Below, in pieces: positions 9,251-16,797 of a stretch of DNA of 22,711 nt. The position numbers and the translations under genes were made by a program. The notes beneath the pieces are model-generated. The model saw only the letters and a program-made list of their open reading frames with translations, did no database searches and was not told the DNA's origin. The stretch's first letter is position 1, and each line of letters opens with the position of its first letter. This DNA is from Chara braunii (Eukaryota; Streptophyta; Charophyceae; Charales; Characeae). The DNA lies in contig BFEA01000010.1 in the NCBI GenBank assembly GCA_003427395.1, positions 5,091,685 through 5,114,395 on the forward strand. Direction: 5' to 3'.

Positions 9251-9741
9251 ATTGTACGTTCTCTTTTAATCGTCTAAAATAGTGTTTGATTATCTATCTG
9301 GTACTTAAAGTTGTTGACCCGTCATTGCCCTTTGTTGTGCCAAATGGCGACAGTCCGTATGGGATTGGGGTCGTACTCCAACAGGATGATGGAAATGGGT
9401 ACAGGCCAGTTGAGTTTATGTCCTGACGACTGCCTAGAGAGAAGGTCGCCGCTTCCAAGTATGAGAGAAAGTTGTATGCCCTTCGGGAAGCTCTAAATCA
9501 TTGGCAACATTATCTCCTAGGTCGCCACTACAAAGTGTACTCAGACCATGAGACACTTCGCTGGCTTAAAATGCAAGCCCGAATGACACCTAAACTGACG
9601 AGGTGGGCTGCAGAGATTGATCAGTTTGACTTCGAACTAAAGTCAGTCAAGAGAAAGTACAATGTAGTTGTCGATGCGCTTAGTCGGAGATTTGACTTTT
9701 CCGTTGCAGTAGTAACCTACTTGGATGCAGGGACCGAATAA
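9251..9741 (+). pseudogene. pol: Ty3-type RNase H domain
   Basis: Same frame as the RT. SPYGIGVVLQQDDGNGYRPV and FMS correspond to the first strands, YERKLYALREAL carries the catalytic Glu, YSDHETLRWLK the next Asp, and DALSRR the last Asp. The first catalytic Asp (in the family's DAS motif) appears as Gly: the sequence reads NGDS. Stops occur at 9280 (TAG), 9424 (TGA) and 9739 (TAA). RNase H removes the RNA template during reverse transcription; this copy would be inactive even without the stops. Length is typical for the domain. Confidence 0.9.
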
Positions 9742-10528
9742 CAGGAAAATATCAAGTCTGCATATTATGCTAATTCTGTCTATGACACTTTGCTAAAGAA
9801 AGTACAAGAAGTGCCCCAGGAGTTCCCCGACTTTCGAACGACCCAATGACTGCTATTTGAAAGAATGGATGTACGTGATAGGCTTTGTATTCCAAACAAA
9901 GAAGAAATTAAGAGTGTAATCATGGGTGAGTGTCATGATACCGAAGGCCATTTTGGGTGGAAAAAAACTTACGCCAATCTGCTGCGTTCCTATATTTGGC
10001 AAGAATGAAACATGACTACATGTCTATGTGCAAGGTTGTCAAGTTTGTCACAGGAATAAGAGTTTCACACAACCTTCCCTTGGTCTATTAAAACCCTTGC
10101 CTATCCCGTCAGGTCCTGGAAACTCAGTGTCCATCGACTTTATGAACACCAAAGTCAAAAGCAAAAATGGAAAGAGTGAGGTTATGGTCGTAGTTGACAG
10201 GTTTAGCAAATTCATTGTATTTGTGTCACTTCCCGCAAAAGCTAAAACAGATTTGGTGATCCGAGAATTCTTTAATCATTGGGTGAAGGACTATGGACAT
10301 CCCCTAACCATTGTAAATGACAGAGATTCTCGCTTTACGGGTGAGTGTTGGCAGCAATTGATGCGTGTGTATGACTCTAAACTAACGATGTCCTCCGGAA
10401 GGCATCCTGAGACTAATAGGTAGACAGAATAACTGAACAAGGTGTTGCAGTGAACGCTGCGTCTGTATATACGTCCCGACCAGATCGCTTGGGATGAGCA
10501 CATGTCCAAAGTTGCTAATGCTTATAAC
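9742..10528 (+). pseudogene. pol: Integrase: HHCC zinc domain and D,D35E core
   Basis: The zinc-binding part reads GECHDTEGHFG at about 9925-9960, then frameshifts twice near 9998-10035 before CQVCHRNK. The catalytic core is open at 10028-10423: Asp at 10136-10138 (SIDFM), Asp at 10319-10321 (VNDRDSRF) and Glu at 10427-10429, with 60 and 35 residues between them, the expected D,D35E spacing. Three stops hit the end of the core: TAG 10421, TAA 10430 and TGA 10451; the catalytic Glu codon sits between the first two. A further TGA is at 9847. After AYNN (about 10522-10532) the family sequence is lost. Integrase inserts cDNA into nuclear DNA; no chromodomain or GPY/F module is seen. Confidence 0.92.
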
Positions 10529-10608
10529 AACTTTGTGCATTTGCTGGCTTCTAGAACGCTGTCGGGACAACTTTGTGCATTTGCTGGCTTCTAGAACGCT
10601 GTCGGGAC
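10529..10608. repeat. 40-bp perfect tandem duplication
   Basis: The 40-bp unit beginning AACTTTGTGCATTTGCTGG and ending CTGTCGGGAC occupies 10529-10568 and 10569-10608 with no mismatch. It begins inside the AYNN motif of the integrase and marks the point where recognisable pol homology ends. A perfect copy in an otherwise heavily mutated element suggests a recent event. Confidence 0.97.
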
Positions 10609-11939
10609 TGGTGAGTCTAGAATGATTTCCCGTCACTCGAAAGACTGTATATGACCAATTTGTGCACGACAGAGAAAACTGGAGGCAAGAATGCTGGAAA
10701 GATTGGAAGCGTGGGCACAGACAGTAGGAAGCTAGAGGCTGCCCAGGGTCGTAAGGACCGCCAAACTAGAAAAGGACTGTCTAAGCAGGAAGCGGCAAAG
10801 GACTGTGAGAGAATAGCAGGGGCGACTCTTTCCCCAAGGATGGAGAAGCGTCGCCGGGAAGTCGGTAGTAGCATAGGAGGTGCGCGGCAAGGGAAGGAAG
10901 GAAGCGGGAAGGGACAGGGCGCAAGGCGCTGACGTGACACGGCGACAAGAGGGCCAAGGAGACCGCAGGTTAGGTGGAAGCCGGCACCCGGAACGGAATA
11001 GCATGCGGGACGCAATAGGAGCAGGGAGCGGAGATCGCTGTAAGGCGGAAGGACGTCAGGAGCACCAAGGAAAGACGTGGTGGGGCAGGAGTGCCGGGGA
11101 CCACATGGGATCGAAGGACGGGGCGGTACCAGGAGGGCGAAGTACCGGGAACCGCGTGAGACCAAGGGAAAGACGTAATGCAGGCGGGCCGAAGTGCCAG
11201 GGACCGCGTGGGCCTAGATAAAATGGCGGCACCAGCGGAACCACTAGCAGGACGGGTATCGACGGGATAAAGTGTCGGGAGCCGCCGACGGGAGCTGAAG
11301 ACCGAAGCCGTCGGTGGAATAAGGGGCGACCGACCCAAGGGGGGAACACGAGAGCGGGTCGTCACCCGGGGCGATGCCGAAAAAAGGAGAGAGACTAGGG
11401 ATAATAAGAAAAAGAGGAGAAGTCGGGTGCTGACGGGAATTGACAACAGAACGAAAGAGACGGACGTGAGATGGGAAAGACGGAAGGCACCTGGGGCGAC
11501 CCTGGATTAAATGCAACAACGATAAAAATAAAATAACATAATATCAGGCGGCCGGGACCGCCCGGGGCAGGGGTCCGGGTGAGATAAGTACCACCGCGTC
11601 AAGCGCCGGCGGGAGGTGCCGAAGGGAAAAAGAGGAGGGAATAATGGTAATGAGGGGGCCGGCCAGCAGTCCGAGTACCCGGATCAGCCAGGCCAAGAAA
11701 AAAAAACCGAAGTTCCAAGGGCTCCACGTGGAAAAAGGGCTGGCCGGAGAAAATCGGAGCGAGGGGTTCTCAAACTGGAAGCGGCGGCAGCAAAAAGGAG
11801 CCCCCTTTGGCCTTGGGGGTGCCACTACTGTAGTCCGAGGTGTAACGGTCATATGCCGGTTGCAAAATCAGGTCTTGGGAAAGGTCCAACAGCTAGAAAG
11901 AGGAGAAATAGTTGTTGGACACTTGTCCCAACAGTAAAT
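10609..11939. other. GC- and purine-rich segment without recognised genes
   Basis: Composition changes sharply after the integrase: the plus strand becomes rich in G and A. Open frames exist on both strands (plus 10880-11221, 11616-12002; minus 10617-11165, 10970-11446), but they overlap antiparallel, are dominated by Arg/Gly/Lys or Ser/Pro/Leu, and show no motif, as expected when base bias removes stop codons. None is called. It could be non-coding tail of a related element or a separate insertion. Confidence 0.45.
11045..11215. repeat. Degenerate ~51-bp tandem repeat, three copies
   Basis: AGT(G/A)CC-GGGACC(G/A)C(G/A)TG recurs at about 11090, 11141 and 11193, 51 and 52 bp apart, with GGAAAGACGT shared before the first and third. 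A fainter relative lies at 11271. Divergence is high and ends are approximate. Confidence 0.5.
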
Positions 11940-11980
11940 AAAAGAGAGAGGAGGGAAAAAGGGGAGAAAAGGGGGGAGAA
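11940..11980 (+). other. 41-nt homopurine run, polypurine-tract-like
   Basis: Every base from 11940 to 11980 is A or G, ending GGGGGGAGAA, and the next bases are TGAGAC. Plant gypsy elements commonly show a GGGGGAGAA polypurine tract followed by a 3' LTR starting TG, so 11981 could be an LTR start. No matching 5' copy is visible upstream, so this remains a candidate. Confidence 0.35.
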
Positions 11981-12061
11981 TGAGACAAAGGAGGAGGAAT
12001 GAGTGGAGGAAAAAGTGTCGTCAGGTTGGGACTGCAGCGGTAGGGACTGGCAGGTCTCAAT

Positions 12062-12140
12062 GATGACCTCATCCCTCCTAGATCCTAGGAGGGCAGTCCG
12101 GATTGCAGAGATAAGGTCCTTAGGGCATCATCTCTGCAAT
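12062..12140. other. Cluster of three inverted repeats
   Basis: Three hairpins follow each other: GATGA/TCATC (12062-12073, 2-nt loop), CCCTCCTAG/CTAGGAGGG (12073-12081 and 12085-12093, 3-nt loop) and ATTGCAGAGAT/ATCTCTGCAAT (12102-12112 and 12130-12140, 17-nt loop). The second and third stems are perfect. They lie about 80-160 bp after the possible LTR start at 11981. Function is unknown; an RNA 3'-end structure or a small foldback insertion are both possible. Confidence 0.8.
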
Positions 12141-12599
12141 ATCTGAATTTAAGCAGCAAAAATAAGGAAAAATGTTGATGTGAGTTGGTCGGTGTCGGAA
12201 GACGGTGCGGCGCAGCTGCAGAAGATGACTCGCCGCGGTCAATCCCGCGCAGCGTCTAAATCGTGCTTAGGGGCGTCCACAGTCATGGTCAAACTGGACC
12301 CTAGCACGTCGGTTGAATTTTCCCTGAGCCGAAATCAAGGGAAAGACGGCGCAGCAGTACGGTCCTCCGGAGATCTGAATCGTCACCGTTGGACTAGACC
12401 GACGCGACCGCAATGGGCCAATCAGTGGGGTCCGGTCCAAACGGCACTTGAAACGGATCATAAGGGCTGATTTCTGATACCATACTTTCACCTACTCTGA
12501 ACATGAAGTTCGTAGATACTGAGTACCGCCGCATGCAGTGAACCCTGTCAGAGTACCATGTTCCGCTGTGTCTGGGTCAAACCCGCCAAGGGTTACATG
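12141..12599. other. Intergenic, nothing firmly recognised
   Basis: No gene is supported; the open frames at 12180-12470 (plus) and 12267-12491 (minus) are antiparallel shadows without motifs. A CCAATCAGTGGGGTCC string near 12418 and a TGATACCA at 12473-12480 resemble LTR pieces but lack the expected context. Confidence 0.35.
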
Positions 12600-12619
12600 A
12601 TCTATGTATCACATCATGT

Positions 12620-12870
12620 ACCAATTTGGCATAGTTATTGGCTGTAAGCTCTCAAAGAAGGCTTTATGATTGGCTGTGCCAATAGGCACTTGAACAAGGT
12701 ATAATAGTTGGCTCGCTGTACCAAGAGATGATTAAACTGAGCATGATGTTTTGTTGCGCCGAGAGGCACTCAAATTGAGTGTGCCGATTTTTATTGTGGC
12801 AAGAAGGCACCCAAGTTAAGTTTGCTTATTGACTGTACTTAATTGAAGTATGTCGATTTTGAGCATCAAG
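12620..12870. repeat. Highly degenerate minisatellite with GGCACTtgAA core
   Basis: The elements GTGCCAATAGGCACTTGAA, GCGCCGAGAGGCACTCAAA and GGCAAGAAGGCACCCAAG recur within about 250 bp at spacings near 55-100 bp, separated by TTGGCTG/TTGTTG/TTGACTG blocks. Copies are too diverged for a secure period. Confidence 0.45.
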
Positions 12871-13040
12871 TGCGACTGTGCGCTTTTACACGCGACACTG
12901 CGCATGCAACCTGCAAGCAACCAATAAGTACAATCCCGCAACTCTTACCTTGACGATTGAGACAGTGCGCACTTTAATTCAAGTGCGACATTGCGCTTTT
13001 ATTTTTGATTCTGAGATAAGTGCGGTACTGTACCGCTTTT

Positions 13041-13240
13041 GAGACCATATCTGAACTGCGCAGAGTGCGCATGGTACTTGAGACTATATTCGAGCTGTGC
13101 AAAGTGCGCACTGTACTTGAGACCATATTTGATATGCGCAGAACTTGAGACCATATCTGAGCTGCGCAGAGTGCGCGTTGTGCACGCTGTACTTAAGACC
13201 ATATCCGAGCTGCGTAGAGGACTTTATCTGAGCATTCGCA
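13041..13240. repeat. 39-bp minisatellite (TGCGC core)
   Basis: Units beginning GAGACCATAT or AAGACCATAT and carrying GCGCAGAGTGCGC start near 13041, 13080, 13119, 13147 and 13195. The first two are 39 bp; the third is shortened to 28 bp and the fourth lengthened to 48 bp. Confidence 0.85.
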
Positions 13241-13242
13241 AC

Positions 13243-13388
13243 TGTGAGCTGTTGCGCGCCATGACTGAGGGTCATCTCTGAACTCTTGTGCCATTCGCAA
13301 CTGTGCGTTGTTGCGCGCCATGACTGAGGGTCATCTCTGAACTCTTGTGCCATTCGCAAGAGTGCGCTATTGCGCGCCATGACTGAAT
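13243..13388. repeat. 59-bp minisatellite, about 2.5 copies
   Basis: The unit GCCATTCGCAACTGTGCG...TTGCGCGCCATGACTGAGGG...CTGAACTCTTGT repeats at exact 59-bp spacing with only a few substitutions between copies. Confidence 0.9.
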
Positions 13389-13390
13389 AC

Positions 13391-13620
13391 TGTATCCGCC
13401 CTCACCATACTTGAGGGCTATATGCGGACTGAGCACTGTATTTGGATTGTGTATCCGCCCTCGCCATACTTGAGGGTTGTATGCAGACTGAGCACTGTAT
13501 TTGCACTGTGTATCCGCCCTTGCCATACTTGAGGGCTATATGCGGACTGAGTATTATATCTGAACTGTGTGTCCGCCCTCGTCCTACATAAGGGCTATAT
13601 TTAAGGGTTGTGCGACCACG
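13391..13620. repeat. Second 59-bp minisatellite, about 4 copies
   Basis: Units start GTATCCGCCCT (13391-13450-13509 spacing, fourth as GTGTCCGCCCT) and contain CATACTTGAGGGCTATATG and GAGCACTGTATTTG. The first three are 59 bp and close in sequence; the fourth is diverged at its right half. Same length as the preceding array but different sequence. Confidence 0.9.
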
Positions 13621-13779
13621 CACACCGTACTTGGGAGCAGCATCTGGATTGCTAATCTGCGCACGCCATGCTTGAGGGCCTTATCAGTGAGCCAGCATAC
13701 ACCCTGCTTGAAAACAAAATTTGAATTACGCGCTCGCTTGCACCTTGACCGAGATCAATATCTGAACTGTGCAAAGACC

Positions 13780-14310
13780 ATTTCTGAGTACGAAACTGTG
13801 CGCTCTGGCGCGCACTGCTGATGAGTTTGGAGCTGTGCGCTCTAGCGTGCACCTCTGATGACATTTTTGAGTTCGGAACCGTTCGCTCCGACGCTCACCG
13901 ATGATGACATTTCTGAGACCGGAACTGTGCGCTCTGGCGCGCACCGCTGATAAGTCTAGAGTTGTGCGCTCTGGCGCGCAGCTCTGATAACATTTCTGAG
14001 TTCGGAACTGTGCGCTCTGGCGCGCACCGCTGATGAGTTCAGGACTGTGCGCTCTGACGCGCACCGCTGATAAGTTCGGAACTGTGCACCCAGGCGCGCA
14101 CTGTAGTTGACTTTTTCGAGTTCGGGACTGTGCGCCCAGGTGCGCACTGCAGATTGACATTTCTGAGTTCGGGACTGTGCGCCCAGGCTCGCACTACAGT
14201 TAACATTTCCGGGCTTGAAACTGCGCACAGTGTAGATGACATTATCAAGTTTTGAGACTGTGCACTCAGGCGCACTTGTCAATTTCGGAACTGCATGCTC
14301 AGGCAAGCAC
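13780..14310. repeat. Two-length (37/46-bp) minisatellite, about 12 copies
   Basis: The core CTGTGCGCTCTGGCGCGCAC recurs with variations. Successive core starts (13796, 13833, 13879, 13925, 13962, 14008, 14045, 14082, 14128, 14175, 14221, 14258) are 37 or 46-47 bp apart; the long form has an extra GACATTTCT-like module between cores. Open frames on the minus strand (e.g. 13726-14160) are translations of this repeat and are not genes. Confidence 0.9.
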
Positions 14311-14493
14311 TGTGAATGATATTATGGGGACCACGCTCTCATGTAATTAAGAGTTAAGATTTTGCCTTGTTCGAACTGAACCAGCGTGTCAATAAGCAGC
14401 CAAATCTGATAACTTTACTTTGGCTAACGAACTTTGGGTGCCAATAGCCTGCTGTTTGACTTTATCAACCGCCTGCACCAGATACTGCAGTTT

Positions 14494-15010
14494 GAGTGCG
14501 CGCGCGCAGATCAGAATATTATATATTTAAGTACGTGCGCGCATATCAGAATATTATTTATTTAAGTGCGCGCGTACAGATCAGAATATTATTTATTTAA
14601 GTGCGCGCGTGCAGATCAGAACATCATTTATAAGTGCGCGCCTGCGCGCGCCCAGACCAGATATTATATTTTGAGTGTGCGCCCGTGCGCGCCCGAGCTT
14701 GATATTGCTGTTAGAGTGCGCGCCCGTGCGCGCCCAAGCTTGGTAATGCTGTTAGAGTGTGCGCCCATGCGCGCCCAAGCTTGACATTGCTGTTAGAGTG
14801 CGCGNCATTGCTGTTAGAGTGCGCACCCATGCGCGCCCAAGCTTGGCATTGCAGTTAGAGTGCGCGCCCATGCGCGTCCAAGCTTGGCATTGTTGTTAGA
14901 GTATGCGCCCAGGCTGGATATCGTTATTTGAGTGCGCGCCCATGTGCACTTGCGCTGAATATGTGTGCGCCCAGGCTGGATATTGTCATTTGAGTGCGCG
15001 CCCACGCGCG
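14494..15010. repeat. 35-bp then 41-bp GTGCGCGC minisatellite with an internal n
   Basis: From 14496 units of 35 bp pair GTGCGCGCG with an AT-rich AGAATATTATTTATTTAA tail (starts 14496, 14531, 14566, 14601). From 14673 the unit becomes 41 bp, GAGTGCGCGCCCGTGCGCG plus AGCTTGGTAATGCTGTTA, with starts at 14673, 14714, 14755, 14796, then 14817 after the n. Alternating purine-pyrimidine blocks such as GTGCGCGCGCGC are Z-DNA-prone. Units shorten to about 31 bp at the right end. Confidence 0.92.
14805..14805. other. Undetermined base at a probable unmerged contig overlap
   Basis: The 19 bases CATTGCTGTTAGAGTGCGC occur directly before (14785-14803) and directly after (14806-14824) the n. Removing 21 bases restores the 41-bp period, so this is probably an assembly join. 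Confidence 0.75.
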
Positions 15011-15236
15011 CCCGAGCCTAGGATTGCTATGATGATGATCTAGATGGGATGATTTGCCATCACCCTCCCGTTGATTTATTTCCTCGCTGATCAACATCAC
15101 CTCATGCACATGAGACTTTCCCTCGCAGGGGGAGCATTGGCAGTTCAGTCCCTGCACAGATGACCTGGCTCAGTCTAGCCCAAGTACATTCAGCATTTGT
15201 GACTGGTCCCTGTGCATGAGATGTTCTACTGATCAG
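15011..15236. other. Spacer between arrays
   Basis: Unique-looking sequence separates the TGCGC-core arrays from the 43-bp array. No open frame with a recognisable motif and no obvious repeat is seen. Confidence 0.4.
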
Positions 15237-15662
15237 TTGCTGTTCAGCCGGGCCCTTCAGGCGGGCCTACTTGAGATTGTTGCTGTTCAGTCGGGCCCTT
15301 CAGGCGGGCCTACTTGAGATTGTTGCTGTTCAGCCAGGCCCTTCAGGCAGGCCTACTTGAGATTGTTGCTGTTCAGCCGGGCCCTTCAGGTGGGCCTACT
15401 TGAGATTGTTGTTGTTCAGCCAGGCCCTTTAGGCGGGCCTACTTGAGATTGTTGATGTTCAGTCGGGCCCTTCAGGCGGGCCTACTCGAGATTGTTGTAG
15501 TTTTCAGCCAGACCCCTTTAGGCGGGCCCCTTTCTTCTGAGATAACTGTTGTGCAGCCGGGCCCATTAAGGCGGGCTTTATATTGAGTTGCTGTTAAGTC
15601 GGGCCCATTCAGGCGGGCCCTATATCGAGTTGCAGTTCAGTCAGGCCACTCAGATAGGCCTC
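15237..15662. repeat. 43-bp minisatellite, about 10 copies
   Basis: The unit TTGCTGTTCAGCCGGGCCCT...GCGGGCCTACTTGAGATTG repeats at 43 bp (15237, 15280 and onward). Each unit carries GGCCC and GGGCC about 7 bases apart, a small hairpin. Copies 1-6 are near-identical; copies 7-10 are more diverged. The last units run into the open frame at 15679. Confidence 0.93.
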
Positions 15663-15678
15663 CACATTGAGTTGCTGA

Positions 15679-16242
15679 TTGCTATCTGGCCAGGTCTTGG
15701 AGGGAGTATCTGCATTAGTGAGAGCGAGCATTCCATCCAAGCTGGCCCGACGTCGTGAGACTACCCCTAAGTGGGGTAGATTGATTGAGAGGTTCTGCTA
15801 CAGACATGTGGGATATCAGAGTTTCACTATCAGGGCTAATGAGTCCTCGACTTCGAGACACACGCTCGTGATCACCTACTCGGTGAAGGGGGCAGAGACG
15901 GGGGTGAAGGGCACCACATACGACAGGATTGCTGATTACATATTTCGCAGGGAGAGCTATTGGAGGGACAACTGGCTATATGTGGTGTTCCCTCCCATAA
16001 CTTCAGCACCTGGGGGCGTGCTCTTCGATTTTGATGGGTGCAACCCCATGCCCCTTAGTGAGTCTCGCAGCCAGGACAAAGGGCGGAAGGACGACCGGAT
16101 TAGGAGAGAGATAGCCAGATCCGGGGTCCCAATCACTACATGCGTCCAGATATCAGAGACAGATGAGTCGGATTTGGAGCCCTGCTCTGTGAGTGACATT
16201 GATTTGGGCGACTATTTCGACTGGGACACTCACAGAGGCTGA
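15679..16242 (+). CDS. Unrecognised coding-like ORF A (187 codons, no ATG start)
   Basis: I do not recognise this protein. The frame is open from the codon after an in-frame TGA to a TGA at 16240-16242. Composition is that of an ordinary soluble protein, unlike the low-complexity shadows elsewhere: patches such as TSRHTLVITYSVKG, DRIADYIFRRESYWRDNWL and PGGVLFDFDGCNP suggest alternating strands and helices, with an acidic C-terminus (ETDESDLEP, DLGDYFDWD). The first in-frame ATG is near residue 125, so either the start lies in an upstream exon or the 5' end was lost to the 43-bp array. CTGAT, then CTATCTGGCCAG just inside the left end could be a splice acceptor (AG at 15692-15693). Coding status is likely but unproven. 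Confidence 0.45.
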   Translation: MLSGQVLEGVSALVRASIPSKLARRRETTPKWGRLIERFCYRHVGYQSFTIRANESSTSRHTLVITYSVKGAETGVKGTTYDRIADYIFRRESYWRDNWLYVVFPPITSAPGGVLFDFDGCNPMPLSESRSQDKGRKDDRIRREIARSGVPITTCVQISETDESDLEPCSVSDIDLGDYFDWDTHRG

Positions 16243-16359
16243 GTTTGTGGACAGTGACAGGAGCGCTGGAGACCAGTGAGCGACGACGTTGGAGAGCGAC
16301 TTTAAAGAGGATTGCGTATCTTCTTGCACGGTATCTTCTTGAGGGTGATTGACTCCTAC

Positions 16360-16797
16360 ATGTCAGACGACCCTAGGTCTAAGACAGTTATTGGTCCCCC
16401 AAGAGGGAAGGGTTCGGTCCCATATCTCGGAGATGGCTATAGTCATTTGGTCGGGACAGACTTTGCTATGCAGGCTTATCGAAAGCCCCTTTATGGAGAC
16501 CGTTTCCTCGAGGTATCCTACATCTACTCTGGTGGGAGAGGACGGATTGAGATATTGATTGGAGCTACAGGCAACATTATCCTTGCGGAGGAGCTTTATC
16601 TCAGGAACGTTGCAGACGAGGAGATGGCGAGATGCATGGCCTATATCTGCAAGATTAATCCAGCAGCGCCTCTCGACATCAGCTACGTGGTTCCAGAGTC
16701 GATAGCCATGCAAGTTCTCAATGACGAGACGCCAGACATGGAGTCCCAGACGACAGCACTTACTCACGAAGGGGTACCGCTTATTATCATTAATTGA
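16360..16797 (+). CDS. Unrecognised coding-like ORF B (145-161 codons)
   Basis: I do not recognise this protein. The open frame runs from TTG 16312; the first ATG is 16360 (MSDDPRSK), giving 145 residues, ending TGA 16795-16797. It is in the same frame as ORF A, 69 bases downstream, with three in-frame stops between (TGA 16240, TGA 16252, TAA 16300). Segments such as DRFLEVSYIYSGGRGRIEIL and NIILAEELYLRNV suggest a mixed alpha/beta soluble domain; there is no signal peptide or membrane span. A/B could be exons of one gene, two halves of a gene split by mutation, or two ORFs of an unrecognised mobile element. The ATG context (TACATGT) is weak. Confidence 0.45.
   Translation: MSDDPRSKTVIGPPRGKGSVPYLGDGYSHLVGTDFAMQAYRKPLYGDRFLEVSYIYSGGRGRIEILIGATGNIILAEELYLRNVADEEMARCMAYICKINPAAPLDISYVVPESIAMQVLNDETPDMESQTTALTHEGVPLIIIN

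Larger units (their letters stand above)
4821..10608 (+). mobile_element. Ty3/gypsy (Metaviridae) LTR retrotransposon, degenerate
   Basis: The domain order gag, aspartic protease, reverse transcriptase, RNase H, integrase on the plus strand defines the Ty3/gypsy superfamily (copia elements carry integrase before RT). Motifs seen include IDSGS (protease), KIDLKSGYH and YLDD (RT), YSDHETLRW and DALSRR (RNase H) and a D,D35E core (integrase). Gag and pol are split by frameshifts and about a dozen in-frame stops, so the copy cannot be autonomous. No chromodomain, integrase C-terminal domain or matching 3' LTR is recognisable; homology ends at a 40-bp duplication at 10529-10608. The left edge is set at the PBS-like site and is uncertain. 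Element decay suggests an old insertion. Confidence 0.9.

Noticed and set aside
10454-10608. Integrase C-terminal or chromodomain module
   Set aside because: After AYNN no family motif appears in any frame; the 40-bp duplication and the compositional change end the homology.
10617-11165. 182-codon minus-strand open frame opposite plus-strand open frames
   Set aside because: It lies in a GC-rich, strand-biased block where both strands lack stops; composition is Ser/Pro/Leu/Arg with no motif, and several frames overlap it.
11616-12002. 128-codon basic plus-strand open frame
   Set aside because: Lys/Arg/Gly-rich product of purine-rich DNA, overlapped by another frame and running into the homopurine run; no domain seen.
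12473-12484. TGGTATCAGA on the minus strand as a third primer-binding site
   Set aside because: Ten bases match, but the adjoining minus-strand sequence does not end in CA and no LTR-like start follows.
13726-14306. Minus-strand RARAHS-type repeat proteins
   Set aside because: They track the 37/46-bp minisatellite; 37 and 46 are not multiples of three, so the frame shifts between units and no consistent protein exists.
14360-14400. tRNA-like GTTCGAAC near 14369
   Set aside because: No matching acceptor, D or anticodon stems surround it; it is just a short palindrome.
15237-15662. CRISPR-like array
   Set aside because: The 43-bp units are contiguous with no unique spacers, and the genome is eukaryotic.
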